Positions 11,518-22,829 of a stretch of 64,000 nt of DNA are shown piece by piece (the first letter of the stretch is position 1; the number at the start of each line of letters is the position of its first letter). The position numbers and the translations under genes were made by a program. The notes under the pieces were generated by a model that worked only from the letters and a program-made list of their open reading frames with translations, was not told the DNA's origin and made no database searches. This DNA is from Isoetes taiwanensis (lineage: Eukaryota > Streptophyta > Lycopodiopsida > Isoetales > Isoetaceae), in assembly GCA_021234155.1 (NCBI GenBank), contig JAJEKV010000005.1, positions 250,001 to 314,000 on the forward strand, read 5' to 3'.

Positions 11518-12715
11518 TTAAACTTGGCTGAATCGATCAGATCTTATGCATTTTAATTTCTTGCCTGTTTGTCTTTCAGCTTCCATAACAAACTGCTTGA
11601 ATGCAACTAATGCTTGAGCTTTGTTAGCCAACAAGTAGCACTTGCATTTTCTGGTATGATCATCAATAAAAGTGATAAAATACCTTTTGTTTGTCCTTCC
11701 TCTGATGTTTAGAGGCCCACACAAATCAGTATGCACTAGCTCTAAGATTTCTTTGGTCTTCTTTTTTGATTTGTGAAAAGGCAATCTATTTATTTTGCCT
11801 AGCATACAACCTTCACAAATATGCCCTTTTCCTTCACTTTCATATTTGATAAATCCTTTCTTTGCTAATGCCTTCAGATTATTTGCATGAGTGTGTGCTA
11901 ATCGATTGTGCCATAGTTCAAATTCAGAAAGCATCAACATTTGATAAGGTAAATCACTGACATGTTCAAACTGAAATAATTTACCAACACGCTTTGCATA
12001 AAACTTGATTTCATTACCAAACCATATATTACAGCCAATGTCATCAAACACTACTCTGTAGCCCAAATCAACCAATTGGCTGACAGAGATAAGATTTTTG
12101 ATGATCCCAGGTACACACAAAACATTTTTAATATTTACTACATTTCCATGCAAATCATAAAGCTGCAACAGTCCTCTCCCCTCAATCTTTTGCAAGGCTC
12201 CATTCCCCACTTGCACACTCCTAGCTTCTCCTTGTTCCAGATTTTTGAGCAAATGAGCCGAGTGGACTACTGATCTTTCAGCTCCACTATCAACTACAAG
12301 AGCATGAGATAATCTGTTAGTATTATTTTCATTTTCAAGAACAGAATTCAGCAAGGTTACCTCATCTTCATCAATAATTTTCTCACTTTCCTCATGCTCT
12401 TGTGCAATGAAAGCACCAGCAAATTTTCTACCTCCTCCTCGACCCCTTGATGCACCTCTTCCTCTGCTAGAACTACCCCTACCCCTTCCAAATTCCTTTG
12501 GAGTAGGACACTTAGATGCCAAGTGACCTTGACCACCACATGTGTAGCAATAAAACTCATTTTTCTTGAGCTTAGGACAGTGGCTTTTGACATGACCAGG
12601 TTCATGACAGAAATAACAAATGATTTTGTCTTGCTTTTTACCAGCATACAAAATTTCAGTCTCCTCTTCAACTCCTTTTGTAACCTTCTTTTGTTCAATC
12701 TCTGTTTTCTAATAA
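11518..12715 (-). pseudogene. Copia gag zinc knuckles, protease and integrase N-terminus
   Basis: In order on the minus strand: two CCHC knuckles (CYFCHEPGHVKSHC and CYTCGGQGHLASKC), an RG-rich basic stretch, the aspartic protease motif VVDSGAERSV, the GAG-pre-integrase LWHNRLAHTH with a following CEGC pair, and the first integrase aspartate in HTDLCGP with FIDDHTRK. A frameshift near 12710 separates this frame from the gag start. Two adjacent CCHC knuckles are somewhat unusual; many copia gags have one. Confidence 0.92.
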
Positions 12716-13355
12716 TTGTTTCAGCTTCTTCCCTGTTCTTAGCAATGTTTCTTATGAACAAACTCAGTTGTTCATTGTCTACAATTGCTCTAGCAATTGC
12801 TAAAACCTGGTATCTTTCAGTGAGCTCTACTCCAGCCCCACTGAGATCAGCAACAATATTATCAAGCTTGTTAAAAAAGTCTGATACATCATCTTCCTCA
12901 TGCAACTTAAGATTTCTGAGCTCCTTGTCCAATAAATCTATTTGTGATGAGGTTTTCTCTTCGTAATGTTTTAGCATAAACATCCACATCTCTTTAGGGC
13001 TCTTATTTCTCAACTTTAGCCTAATAGTTGGACTAACCTTTGAGGCAATGATCCCTTGTGCTTCTTTTACTTTGGCTAAATTTGGACGAGCTCTACCTCC
13101 ACTACTTTCACCAGAAGTTGCATCACCAGCACTGGCAGTATCTGCAGCAGCTCCTGCAGTGGAAACAGCTACAGCACTTGAACTTGCAGATCTTGTGGCA
13201 CCTGCACCAGTATCAATACAAGTTGGATCAACAAGATCCCATAAATCCTCAACCTCCAATACATGTTTCACTGCATCTTTCCAGATCTGGAAACCAGGCC
13301 CTCCTTTATAAACTTCAATTGTTGCCAACAGCCCTGCTCCAAAACGACTAGACAT
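12700..13355 (-). pseudogene. Copia gag (capsid region)
   Basis: The frame starts with ATG at 13355 (MSSRFGAGLLATIEVYKGG), 28 bp inside the 5' LTR edge. It includes a W-KDAV...LWDLVDP start and the LKLHEEDDVSDFFNKLDNI block, all usual for copia gag (UBN2/retrotran_gag). An unusual alanine/serine/threonine-rich stretch of about 45 residues follows VDPTCID. The frame continues to 12357, but the part after about 12710 is out of register with the zinc knuckles, so the true gag shifts frame there. Confidence 0.88.
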
Positions 13356-13367
13356 CTCTTGAACCTA

Positions 13368-13380
13368 GGCTCTGATACCA
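13368..13380 (-). promoter_or_regulatory. Copia primer-binding site
   Basis: The minus strand reads TGGTATCAGAGCC two bases inside the 5' LTR. This matches the initiator tRNA-Met site used by many plant copia elements and fixes the orientation. Confidence 0.93.
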
Positions 13381-13382
13381 GA

Positions 13383-13976
13383 TGAAAGTTTTAATACAAG
13401 ATAAATTTGTTAATCAACTTATCCTTGATTTTATCTCAATCAAAACTTATCCTTTATGCAACTAGGAAATTAACAAAATTCCCTTTTGCAAAAAACCTTT
13501 TAAAATACCAAATGATGTTTTCTTGTCAATAAGACCTTCAACCTTTACAATAGCTATTCATCCAAACATAAAACACTGCAGCGAAAATATTTCTGACTTT
13601 AACCGGTCGGAACAGCGTTGGCTTTGATCTCGAACACTAGCTCAAAAGTTCACACAATTCCCTGTGTCTCCAAGCATCGAATGCCCTTGCTTATCACCTG
13701 TACAACCGACCGATAAGGCTGCAAATCCGGAGAAGATAGACTTGCCAATTTAGAGGTTTTGCACCTCGAAATATCCCACAGGCCTGTAACCCAAAAACCT
13801 GCACGTTGACGTTTGACTTGAATTTCCCCAATGGTTTCAGCTAAATAAATAAACTCCTTTCAAGAATGTTAACTTCACAATTAAATTAGGGCAAAGGTTC
13901 CTCCTCCTTTGATTTTTAACAGAGGTGACACTGAAGAAGACACCAACCAATTATGCAATGACATCATTTTCTAACA
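13383..13976 (-). repeat. Copia 5' LTR (right on + strand)
   Basis: 594 bp, TG...CA. It pairs with 7722-8308 and is followed by the TCATA target copy at 13977-13981. Confidence 0.93.
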
Positions 13977-13981
13977 TCATA

Positions 13982-14451
13982 GAGCCGATAAACTCCATTT
14001 TGAAGGTCTTGTAGAACCCCAAGTGATTGCAAGCGCTGTCAAAGAAGCTCAGGTACTGTATCAAATGCAGAAGCAAAATCCACAAAGCATATATAGAGGT
14101 CTTGTTTCAAGCTTCGACTATATTCAATAAGCATGTGCAATGTGAAAATATGGTATATTGTAGAATGGCCTGGACAAAAGCCTGCCTATCCTACAGTATG
14201 TACACCAGTATGTTATGCCCATGAAATCAACTGCTTCTCAGTAATACTGGCTCGGAGCTTGGAAAATATGGAACTGACCATGATCATGTGATAATTCGAA
14301 GGGTCATTCATATCACCTACTTTGGGAATTAGTACGACCTTACTGATAGCTCAAGTTTCCTAAAATCCTTCTTGCAATAAGCTTGGTTAAAAGAGCAGGG
14401 ATGATTGGAAGCAATAGTGGACCCCCCTTTTAGGCAATTCTGCTTGCAAAC
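13982..14451 (-). mobile_element. LINE B, RT N-terminal segment
   Basis: The minus strand encodes the first RT blocks: a relic of LQAEL, IPKVGDMNDPSNYHMIMVSSIFSKL near 14250-14345, CFVDFA near 14075-14085, and DLQNGVYRLYE running into the copia insertion. It continues at 7716 after the copia element, and upstream at 17893 after the DNA element. Frame breaks are present throughout. Confidence 0.83.
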
Positions 14452-17400
14452 CTTGAAACAATGTTTAAAATGAAACGCACTTATTTAAAAGTGCGTTTGA
14501 AAGATTCCTCTAAAAATTTTGGAAAACCAAAAAATGAGGCAAAATAGGGGGGCAATCAAGGTTTTTGGATGCAAGTTGTTCAAACCTGTCCGTAAAAACA
14601 ACTATTTTTAGAGTGGCATAATATAAATAAGAAGACCATTAAAAAAATATGCCATTTCGGGAGTCAAACCAACATTTACGAGAGCCACAAAAATTTCTAC
14701 GGTAAAATAAATGTAAATACAATAGATTCTCTTGCATATTGTGTATAAAATTCTTTGTGATGGCAGTTGCAAAGGAAGAAAGATATGTTGTTATGCAGCA
14801 AAAGAAAGATCACATGGTTATCATATAACATATATAGAGTTCAAATATATGTGTGAAGGAACAATTATACGGGCAACATATGCAGGTATTTCATCATATA
14901 TGTTATGGTTATCAAATATGGAAATGCCTAAAAACAGATGGTTGTACTTTCATTTGCTTGATGCATGCCATTAGTGTAGACCTCAACTTCTAATTCTACA
15001 ACCTTGGTTATATATTTTGCACAAATAAGATTATCTAAGCAAGAAATCTAGACTTATGAGGCTACATCATTTTGTTTATATTTTGCACATAGTATTTATC
15101 TAATATTTTGCATATAGGATTTATCTAATATTTTGCAGATAGGATTTTGCACAGTGAGAAATCTAATTTGGAGTTGTTTTTAGTTCATTGTCCAAGTACA
15201 AAATTTTTTGAACGCTTTTGAAAGGAATGATCAAACCATTCGACATGGTTTAGGCATGAGCTTAAAAAATATGTTATTATGCAAATGTGTGTAGCTTGAC
15301 CACCACTACTTAGAGCTTGACCACACTTGCTTATGGTCAGCATGTAAATATGAAAGGGGCTTTTGAGATAATTTACTTCAGCATGTAAATATGAAGGGCA
15401 TTTTTGAGATATTTACTAGAATGCTACAAGAGACAATTTTGCCAACTTCGCGACTAGAAGATTTTGTAATTAAGGGTACCTAAAAAACTTTGAGTCTTTT
15501 ACAGAAAGTGCTACAACATTGTACTTCTGCTTTGGAACACTAGATTAGCAGCTAAAATGGCAACTTGCAAGGGAAAAATTCCTTCTGATTTACTTCCTTC
15601 TAAATCACAACTGATAGAAGGCAAGCAAAGTTATTCAAGCAACAATTTAAACCTACAAATCCATGAAACTTATGTTTAATTAAAAAATCACTCTCCAAAT
15701 CATGAAAGATCTATGTACTTCACAGGATCTGATCTTCCTAATAAAGTAGAACTGCCAATAGTATAAAGTAAAATAACCTAGAAAAGATAAACTAGAATAA
15801 TCTACTTAACATTGTAAGTAGGATTTGATCTCCTTAATAAAGTAGAACTGCAAAATAACCTAGCAAAGAAAAACTAGAATAACCTACTTAATACTGTAAG
15901 TAGTTACATTTAACAACAGATAAACAACAATATGCACTCACTGTCAAATTTAGAGCTAGAGAGTCAAGAAAATAGACGGAAAATAGAGCTGCTAGTATTC
16001 CCAGACTCTGATTTTTAGTGTCTGCACAAGCAATTTTCAAACTCTAACCATGTCATTTCAGCTGGATAAACCCATCATATTTGGGCGCATTTCCAACCTC
16101 CAGTCTCTCTAATCTACGCATGTGTGATGTCTGCAGAGACAAACAAGCTTTAAATGAAGTGATACATGACCAGCACCAAAAATCGCAACAAAAAACACAT
16201 AATCTGTTTCAGCCCACATAATCTGGATTGTTAAAACATGGATTGTTAAATAATATAATAACCTGGATAGTTAAAACATGGATTGTTTTACAGTTTCAGC
16301 CCACATGATCTGGATTCATTCGTATCGGAAGCAAATCCTCAACATTCGTACCTGGATAACTCATATAGCAGATAAATTTGAATATATATAAGCTAGATAG
16401 TGTTCAAGAGGCGCCCTAAAATGATGTCGTGCGGGGCAGAAAGGGTCCATAATTGGCCGAGCTCTTCTTTTCTAGAAGTTGTTGAAGCGCCTCTTTGCTT
16501 GTTCATCCGGGCACAAACCGGACAAAGGGACATGGAGATCCCACAAAGGGACAAAATACGCGATTGCGATGAGTATGGACATGGAGAGATGGAAGTGAAC
16601 TTGAGAGATGAAGAAATGGCTTTTGCGTAACTTGGAACAGATCGAACTTGGTTTTGGCAAACGATCGAACTTGAAGCAGAAAGATCGCGAGACCCTAAAA
16701 CAAGATTCCTGAACAACCACGCCATGAAGAACCCTAAAAATTTTTTTTTTCGAGGCTTAGAAGCCTCATGCATCACCAAGAAACTTTTGTGTCTTGCCTA
16801 GAAACTTTGGCATCAAGTAGATCTCGTGAACCCTAAAATTTTCCTCTCACTGCATTTTTCCTAGCCTCGTGATAAATTTATACCGCCAAAAGCTTCTCGC
16901 CATGTTTTTGCCATGTTATATCCGGTCTGCCATGTTATAAAACCATTAAAGATCCATCTAATATAATTTCTTGGTTATATTGTATTGATTTGTAACAAAA
17001 CGTCAGAAAACAATTATGGTATAAATTTATATACCGCTTTTTGCCCTTTTTCATGTGGGTGATGGTATAAACTTTTCGCTTTTAAGCTCTCGCAGACGGC
17101 AGATAAATTTATACCACTCGAAGTTCAATTTGTAAATTTATACCACTGAGTTCATAGCGGTATAAATTTATACCACTCGAAGTTCACATATGATAAATTT
17201 ATACCACTCGCCGAACTCATGTGGTATAAATTATACCGCTTTGAGCTCATGCAAGATAAATTTATACCAATTTGAGCTCATATCGCTTGGTGCAAAGCCT
17301 CCTAAGCCCCAGATGGTATAAATTTATACCATCCAATAACGGGAAAAATCAAAGCCTACTTAACTAAAGCTAAGAAACGAAAGCCATGTTATATGGTTAC

Positions 17401-17892
17401 CCGCCAACATTTGGCGAAGTTGGAAACACATTGTAGGGCTCAAATGACAACATGTGGGTTGGGTGAAACTGCCAAAAAGTTTGTTACAGATGATGATGAA
17501 GTTTCATTAGTACACAATGCTGAGGAACGTCACTTTTGATGGTGGGTCAGCGGACACAAATAGCTCTAGTAATCATGGTCTGAAGGAGTCAGAGGATGAG
17601 TCGTCAACGCACTTGTTGTTTTCTTCAAAGTCTAGTTTTTGGAGTCCTTGAAATTTCTGCTAATTGCTTAAACCAAATTAGGGCTGAAATGTGGTAACGA
17701 ACATTTTTCCATGGCATCTAAGTACAATTACCCCCTCAAAAAGGGTACCTAAAATGTCAAACCTATCACACTTGTCACGCATAGACCACAAAAATGGACC
17801 TTTTTGAGGGAATTTTAGGGAATCCTTTAAAGATTCCTTTTAAAGTGCGTTTGGACAAATAAGTGCGTTTCAATTTAAACTTTGTTTTGAAG
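14452..17892. mobile_element. 3.4-kb terminal-inverted-repeat DNA element in LINE B
   Basis: The left end CTTGAAACAATGTTTAAA and the complement of the right end CTTCAAAACAAAGTTTAAA are followed on both sides by TGAAACGCACTTATTT, giving inverted repeats of about 35 bp. On either side lies LINE B: NGKSPD is encoded at 17893-17917 and (G)LQAEL below 14451, so the element split a GKSP-D-G-LQAE motif. No transposase was recognised, and the 128-residue minus frame at 16393-16779 has no known domain. I could not find a convincing target duplication. The 17.03-17.33 kb part is an array of palindromic units. It is probably a large non-autonomous element. Confidence 0.65.
17030..17333. repeat. Array of GGTATAAATTTATACC palindromic units
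   Basis: At least seven units of about 30-45 bp carry TAAATTTATACC, alternating with blocks such as CACTCGAAGTTCA and TTGAGCTCAT. Two units hold the complete 16-bp palindrome (17159-17174 and 17315-17330, the latter extended to 22 bp). The array lies about 560 bp from the right end of the host element. These may be protein-binding sites of the element or simply a decaying satellite. Confidence 0.7.
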
Positions 17893-17917
17893 ATCAGGAG
17901 ACTTGCCATTAGATAGA
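17893..17917 (-). mobile_element. LINE B sliver between two insertions
   Basis: These 25 bp on the minus strand read as part of the NGKSPD motif that precedes the RT domain in LINEs. They sit exactly between the TIR element and the solo LTR and include the left ATAGA target copy of the LTR (17913-17917). Confidence 0.7.
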
Positions 17918-19295
17918 TGTGACATTCCACGTACTTATATGACATACATATAAATATCATGACACGTCACTATGGGTATTTTGAGACCATTGTGGAGTAA
18001 ATTAGAAGGGTTTAAGTTAGCTATGTTAAGGTTTTAGTTAATTAAACTATTTAGTGAATAAATATCTAGCTAATTAGTAGTAATTGGAATAAATTGACCC
18101 ATGGGGTAAAGCCATCTGGGCCAACTCGATTGGCCTAGGCTATTTACCCATTTGGAAGGTATTCAAGTGGTTCTCCAACCCAATTCTGCCCCAATTCGTC
18201 TTGGGAGAGTTAAAGCAGGAGTAGCTGTTTGTTCATACCTATCCAACTAGCCAACCATGGAAAACCTCAGGGGTAATGGATCAAGCCAAGACATCGATTA
18301 GTTTCTAGATAGATTGGTCTTCTACTAATCCTTGTATGAGTAGATGAGTGATTAGTCTCTATTTTATGCTCTGATCAAGTTATGGATGAATTGATGTATG
18401 TATAGTAAATGTTCTCTTTCCATTCCTCCTGTGTTGTATGGATTAAGGGGGGTAGAGACGTAAAAGCCATCTAGTAGTAGATATGCTTCTAGCTAGAATC
18501 CCTTAAATCCCATAAAATTCGGTCTGTTCACAAGAGACCACCTGCTGTGGAGGTTATGTTGTGATTGAGCACCAGATAACAGGCATCTTGGTGAAGCGGG
18601 GGTGGAGCCTTGTTGAGCGTAGTTACTGGGGCTCTGACAGTGTGCTAGGCTTATAGTCGATCACTAAGTGTGTGCCGGGTATGGGTCCGACACCTCCTGG
18701 GTCGCAGAGCCGGTCTCACAAGGATGGTTTGGGCTCAATAGACGTGGTGAGCCGACCTATGGATTTTGGGGGGTTAAGTCGGGTACAGATGCGTGGGCGT
18801 TGAGGTGCCACGATCCTTTAGCACACCTAGGGAACCATTGTGCCCCGGCAAGGGACTCCTCCCTAACCTGCCTCATTGGACCGGGGAGATGTAATCCAGA
18901 GTAGTCTCATAAGGTGAATCCATGAGATTGCGCCTCCGAAAGGCTATAATCACGCCTATCTGCAAAGTGTGCAGAGGAGGGGGTTGTGGAGTGGACTAGT
19001 CTAGCCATTGTTCTATGCCAGCCAATGCTTTTGTCGTGATTCAATTTGTTGTTATCTGGAGGCCCTGACCATCAGTTGACTCCATTGGAGTCTGAAATGT
19101 ATGTACACTTCCGCAATATAGGATTCTTATAGAAGGCATGGGATGAATGGCACCTCCGCGTCCTTCACTGGGACACTTGTCCATCACGTGGTCCAAATCA
19201 GAGGAGGGCCTTTCCGTGGTGATGGAGTTGCCATGGGAGGGGAATTTCGCGTATTTATGCGATGGGAACATCGTATAGGTTCAGGGAGTGTCACA
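17918..19295 (-). repeat. Solo LTR with intact target duplication
   Basis: The 1378-bp unit starts TGTGACATTCC and ends GGGAGTGTCACA, giving 7-bp terminal inverted repeats (TGTGACA/TGTCACA). It is flanked by ATAGA at 17913-17917 and 19296-19300. Nothing internal to a retrotransposon is attached, so it is a solo LTR formed by LTR-LTR recombination. Its 3' half matches the inverted sequence at 28256-29110, where a PBS is kept; there the LTR 3' end (the ACA end) is next to the PBS on the minus strand, which supports an LTR. By that comparison the solo LTR itself reads on the plus strand, so the strand given here is only that of the host LINE. Confidence 0.85.
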
Positions 19296-19300
19296 ATAGA

Positions 19301-19595
19301 TGCCACAGACCTTCTTTGACTTCCTCCTATGTGAATTGAAGAATATTACCTACCAAAGTATGCACACAATTAAGAATCCCAGGATGATCACGTTATTGGA
19401 CCAATCGCTCATACCATTGCTGCATAGAAATATGTCTAAGAGTAGGATGTGGTCCGTGTAATATTTTGCGCCAGAACTCACGTAGCAACAATTCAAACGT
19501 TGCTTCTGATGCTCAGCAACGAAGTATGCCTTCTTGCATTTCAATACAGACTTATAATTTTTGATGGCCTTATGACCTGTGTCTGGCTCAATGAT
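19301..19595 (-). mobile_element. LINE B, endonuclease-RT linker
   Basis: The minus strand encodes NYKSVLKCKKAYFVAEHQKQ, then in a shifted frame LLLREFWRK, HISMQQWYERLV and EEVKEGLWHL. These resemble the linker before the RT in plant LINEs (FWR---, QQWY---, and the lead-in to NGKSP). It joins the 17893-17917 sliver once the solo LTR and one ATAGA copy are removed. The endonuclease is not seen upstream, so LINE B is probably 5'-truncated near 19600. Confidence 0.75.
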
Positions 19596-19599
19596 CATT

Positions 19600-20370
19600 C
19601 ACAAGTGTTTTTGGGTTGCCCCTAAGGGGGCAAACCCTCGTTTATATGGATTTGTGGCATATCTTGGGTATATGCTGGAATATACCTAGGATATGCTGGT
19701 AACTGCTCAAAACCTAGTGTCACCAGTAAACTGGCGGTCAGTTGCGTTCTGGGTCCCGGATGTTCGAACCGGGTAACTGGCAGCTCTAATCTGATGAATA
19801 AGAACACATCTCGGTGCCCCTGGTGGTGATGGCATCTCTTGGTAGAAACCATAAGGATATGGCAGATACTCGGGGTTGCTAGCACTGTGGGATTTGCAAA
19901 TATGTTGAGCTTCAAGTATCATCAAGGGGTAAGGATGTTTCTTCTTAGTTTTGCCTTGTGGGTACTGTTATCCGTTGCATATCTCAGCAGCCTGGCCTAT
20001 AAAAGGAGATATCCTAAGGCATGTTTATCACGGCCATTTGGACAGACTTGGGCCTAACGGTGCGGTAACAAATCCAGTAAATACTCAACATTCTGTTCAA
20101 GCACTTGTTCTTACTTCAAACATATGGGGACCCGTACCTCACTTCTTCCATACAGTGTTGATTGAAAAGTTTAGTTGTTAGAAGACTCAAATCCACCAAA
20201 GTAATGGAACAAACTATACGCAGAGGAAGAGCAGGCCTAATTTCACAATCGGCATTATTATTGTTATATATGCCAAATTATATTTTATTCAAATTTCAAG
20301 TTCCCTAAAGTAACTTTGATAATTTGGGAAGGCTGATCATTAGATGGTTCTACCGATCTATTGAGAACTT
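19600..20370. other. No supported gene
   Basis: A CTATAAAAGGA motif at about 19997-20007 looks like a TATA box, and GGTTCGAACATCC on the minus strand near 19755-19770 resembles a tRNA B box, but no partner A box or transcript body was recognised. The 97-residue minus frame at 19622-19915 has no known domain. Confidence 0.4.
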
Positions 20371-20375
20371 GATTT

Positions 20376-22317
20376 ATGCGTTTTAAAAAATGCAGGAAAA
20401 GTAAAAGCTTAGCATCCGCCAAGAGTATACAAGGCCAAATTAGCTACAACGAGATGGGGATTATAAAACAGTTGGAAAACTATCTCGCATTCCCATGTTG
20501 GCTGAATGTGGAAGCATCATTTACACAGGAAGCTTTCAACAAGTTGTCCTATCTTAACGAAAGCAATCACTGGACTTCACTCATATTAGGATATATTGAA
20601 TGTGGACTATTATTGCATGCTTTAGCTTGTACACCAAACCGCAAGAACCGCACATTATACATACTAAAGGCTTGTACTATATGCGAGTTGTCGAGAATGG
20701 TAGAGTGATCCATCTTTGAAATTGTAAGAAGCATCTTCAAATCAGATTTATATGTCATGAACAATGTGGATCACTCAATCGAGGCACAAAATGGTATTAG
20801 ACAGCTATCGGTTGAGATGTTGCATCCGGGATGCTTTGATAGTAGGATATGTGGAAAACAGACTAGATTTGGAAGCATTGAAATGTTTTGAGTATATGCA
20901 ACAGAAGGTATGCTTCCAAATAATGACAACATACGTTTATAGTCCTAAAGCTTGTGGGAGCATAGGGAATGCGACAAAGGTCCAAGAAATTCACACAAAA
21001 TTTTTTCGAAAGGACTTAGGTACTGATCTTTTCCTCTGTAATGCCCCGATTGATGCATATGGAAATTGTGGCTTAGTTTTAGAGGCACGTAAGGCCTTTG
21101 ACAGGAACTTGCCACCCAAGATGTTGTGTCTTGGACAATTCTAATTGGTGTCTATGCTGAAAACGAACTTCATTAGAAGGATGCGCGCCAAATGCTTTGA
21201 GCGGATGCAATTGATGGGCATCTTCTCTCCGGATGTTGTCACATTACGTGTATGGCACGAAAGCTTGTGCCAATTTAGGGGCCAAAGAGAATAGCCATAA
21301 AATACATATTCAAAGGTTAATGAAAGGCCTAGAGGGGAATATATTTGTTGTTAGTGCATTAATACATATGTATGCTAAATTTGGTTTACTTGCTAAGGCC
21401 CGTGAAGTCTTTCACAAACCGCCAATTCACAATGTTATCTCGTGGACGACATTATTCGTGAGGCTATGCCGACCATGGCCGGAAACAGGAAACATTGAGA
21501 TGCTTTGAAGAAATGCAGATGGAGGGTGTGCCCCCAAATCTTTATTACATTTATCCGCATGCTAAATGCCGTATAAGAGCCATAGGGAAGGGGCAAGAAA
21601 TGCACACCAAAGTTAACCTCCGGGATTTGGAGGAGATCATTCGGTTGGCAATGCATTGATTGACATGTATGCAAAATGTGGGAAACTTGTAGAGGCACAA
21701 CAAGTTCTCAATAAACTTCCAATTAGGGACGTTGTCTCTTGCACTACACTAGTTTTCGGCTATGATAACGGGCTTGGTGAAGAAGCATTAAAGTGCTTTG
21801 ACAGGATGAAACAACATGGTGTTTCTCCAAACCATGTTACATACATCCGCCGCTTTGAAAGCATGTATCGGCATATAGGCGCTTTAAATAAGGGCGAGTG
21901 ATACACAAAGAAATCATCGCCTTGGTTATGAAACAGATCTTTCTGTTGGTAATGTTCTAGTTAACATGTATGCCAAATGCCATTGTCTGGAATAGGCACA
22001 GGAAGTGTTTGATAATGCCAGTTCGAGATGTTATATCTTGGAACATGCTGATTGCAGGATATGTTGAAAATGGACTTTGCTTACAAGCACTAAAATGTTT
22101 TAAACAAATGCACCAGCAGGGCTTATCCCCCAATGATGTAACGTACTTATGGAGTTTAAAAGCTTGTAGCAATGTAGAAGCCATAAATAAGGGTCGGGAG
22201 CTTACGCAAAAGGGTTTTAATACAAATTGTTTTGTTGGGAGTGCTGTGATTGGCACGAAGCCCTCCAATCCGGCAGCAGCGGAGGCCATTATGGAATTCT
22301 TCTTGTCATATTTTTGA
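20376..22317 (+). pseudogene. PLS-type pentatricopeptide repeat (PPR) gene relic
   Basis: Plus-strand frames at 20376-20708, 20764-21144, 21233-21508, 21656-21901 and 21970-22317 each carry PPR blocks: W-SLI-GY-E-GL, EALKCFEYMQ, the AC-SIG--T-VQEIH type, ALIHMYAKFGLL-KAREVF, NVISWTTL, MIDMYAKCGKLVEAQQV, RDVVS-TTL, EEALKCFDRMKQHGVSPNHVTY and RDVISWNMLIAGYVENGL. The order P, L, S repeats about five or six times, as in PLS-class RNA-editing factors. At least five frame breaks separate the blocks and no E/DYW domain follows, so this is a decayed, 3'-truncated copy. PPR proteins normally bind organelle RNA. Confidence 0.88.
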
Positions 22318-22581
22318 GCGGATTTTGACTGGATGTTTCTACAGGTGATGCATTTGCTGGCAATAGACTTTACTAAGAAAAAATTGTGGCAAAGGGCAAA
22401 TCTTAGAATCCCCAACTCTATGCTGGCCTCCTTCTGTGACATGGGTCACGATAAAGAGAATCCATTCGATCCTACATGCAATTTCTGATTTCGATCCATT
22501 CGATCCTACATGGTGTAGCTTATATAGCATTTCTGATTTTTTTTAGGGTGCTTCTGATTTTTTCCGATTTGGTTGATGCAG

Positions 22582-22795
22582 GAGCCCAAATTAAAATATC
22601 TAGGATGTTTCAAGGTGGTAGGGCAGAAGGTTAATGGATATGTTGCAAGTATTTATGAAATGGCAAAGGAAAATTCCAGGCCCTTTCAAACCTAGAGTTG
22701 ATAGCATTGAGGGAACTGTGAAGATTATTGTTGGACTTGTGTAAGATAAATTTGGGGGCAAGCCCCAAGAGTTTCTGGAGTTGCTTGACAATAAG
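22582..22795 (+). pseudogene. REF/SRPP-family exon (rubber elongation factor-like) relic
   Basis: After a good acceptor (TTGATGCAG), the plus strand encodes EPKLKYLGCFKVVGQKV, ASIYEMAKENS, then one frame later KPRVDSIEGTVKIIVG and DKFGGKPQEFLELLDNK. The second block matches the family core (VD-IEGTVK-VVGPVYDKF---P-E-L---D-K). The exon carries a +1 frameshift near 22690, and the tyrosine expected before DKF is a TAA stop at 22742-22744. The 3' edge AAG-ATAAGC looks like a donor site with GT changed to AT. REF/SRPP proteins coat lipid droplets or rubber particles. Only this exon is seen. Confidence 0.8.
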
Positions 22796-22829
22796 ATAAG
22801 CTATTCATTTGTATTATGTTGTTTTGCTT

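Larger units (their letters stand above)
7722..13976 (-). mobile_element. Ty1/copia LTR retrotransposon inserted in LINE B
   Basis: This 6.3-kb element has two LTRs (7722-8308 and 13383-13976) that begin TGAAAG and end TAACA, flanked by the 5-bp target duplication TCATA (7717-7721 and 13977-13981). A PBS matching initiator tRNA-Met lies next to the right LTR and a polypurine tract next to the left LTR, so it reads on the minus strand. The gene order gag, protease, integrase, RT, RNase H is that of Ty1/copia. It is broken by a few frameshifts, one in-frame stop and a nested 840-bp element, but the RT/RNase H frame is long and clean and the LTRs differ by only a modest number of changes, so it is fairly young. 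Confidence 0.95.

Noticed and set aside
12357-12700. Continuation of copia gag in its start frame
   Set aside because: After about 12710 the zinc knuckles lie in another frame; this part is an out-of-register translation.
16393-16779. 128-residue minus frame in the TIR element
   Set aside because: No domain, biased composition, and both strands are open here; no evidence of conservation.
19755-19770. B-box-like GGTTCGAACATCC
   Set aside because: No A box at tRNA-like distance and no tail; probably chance.
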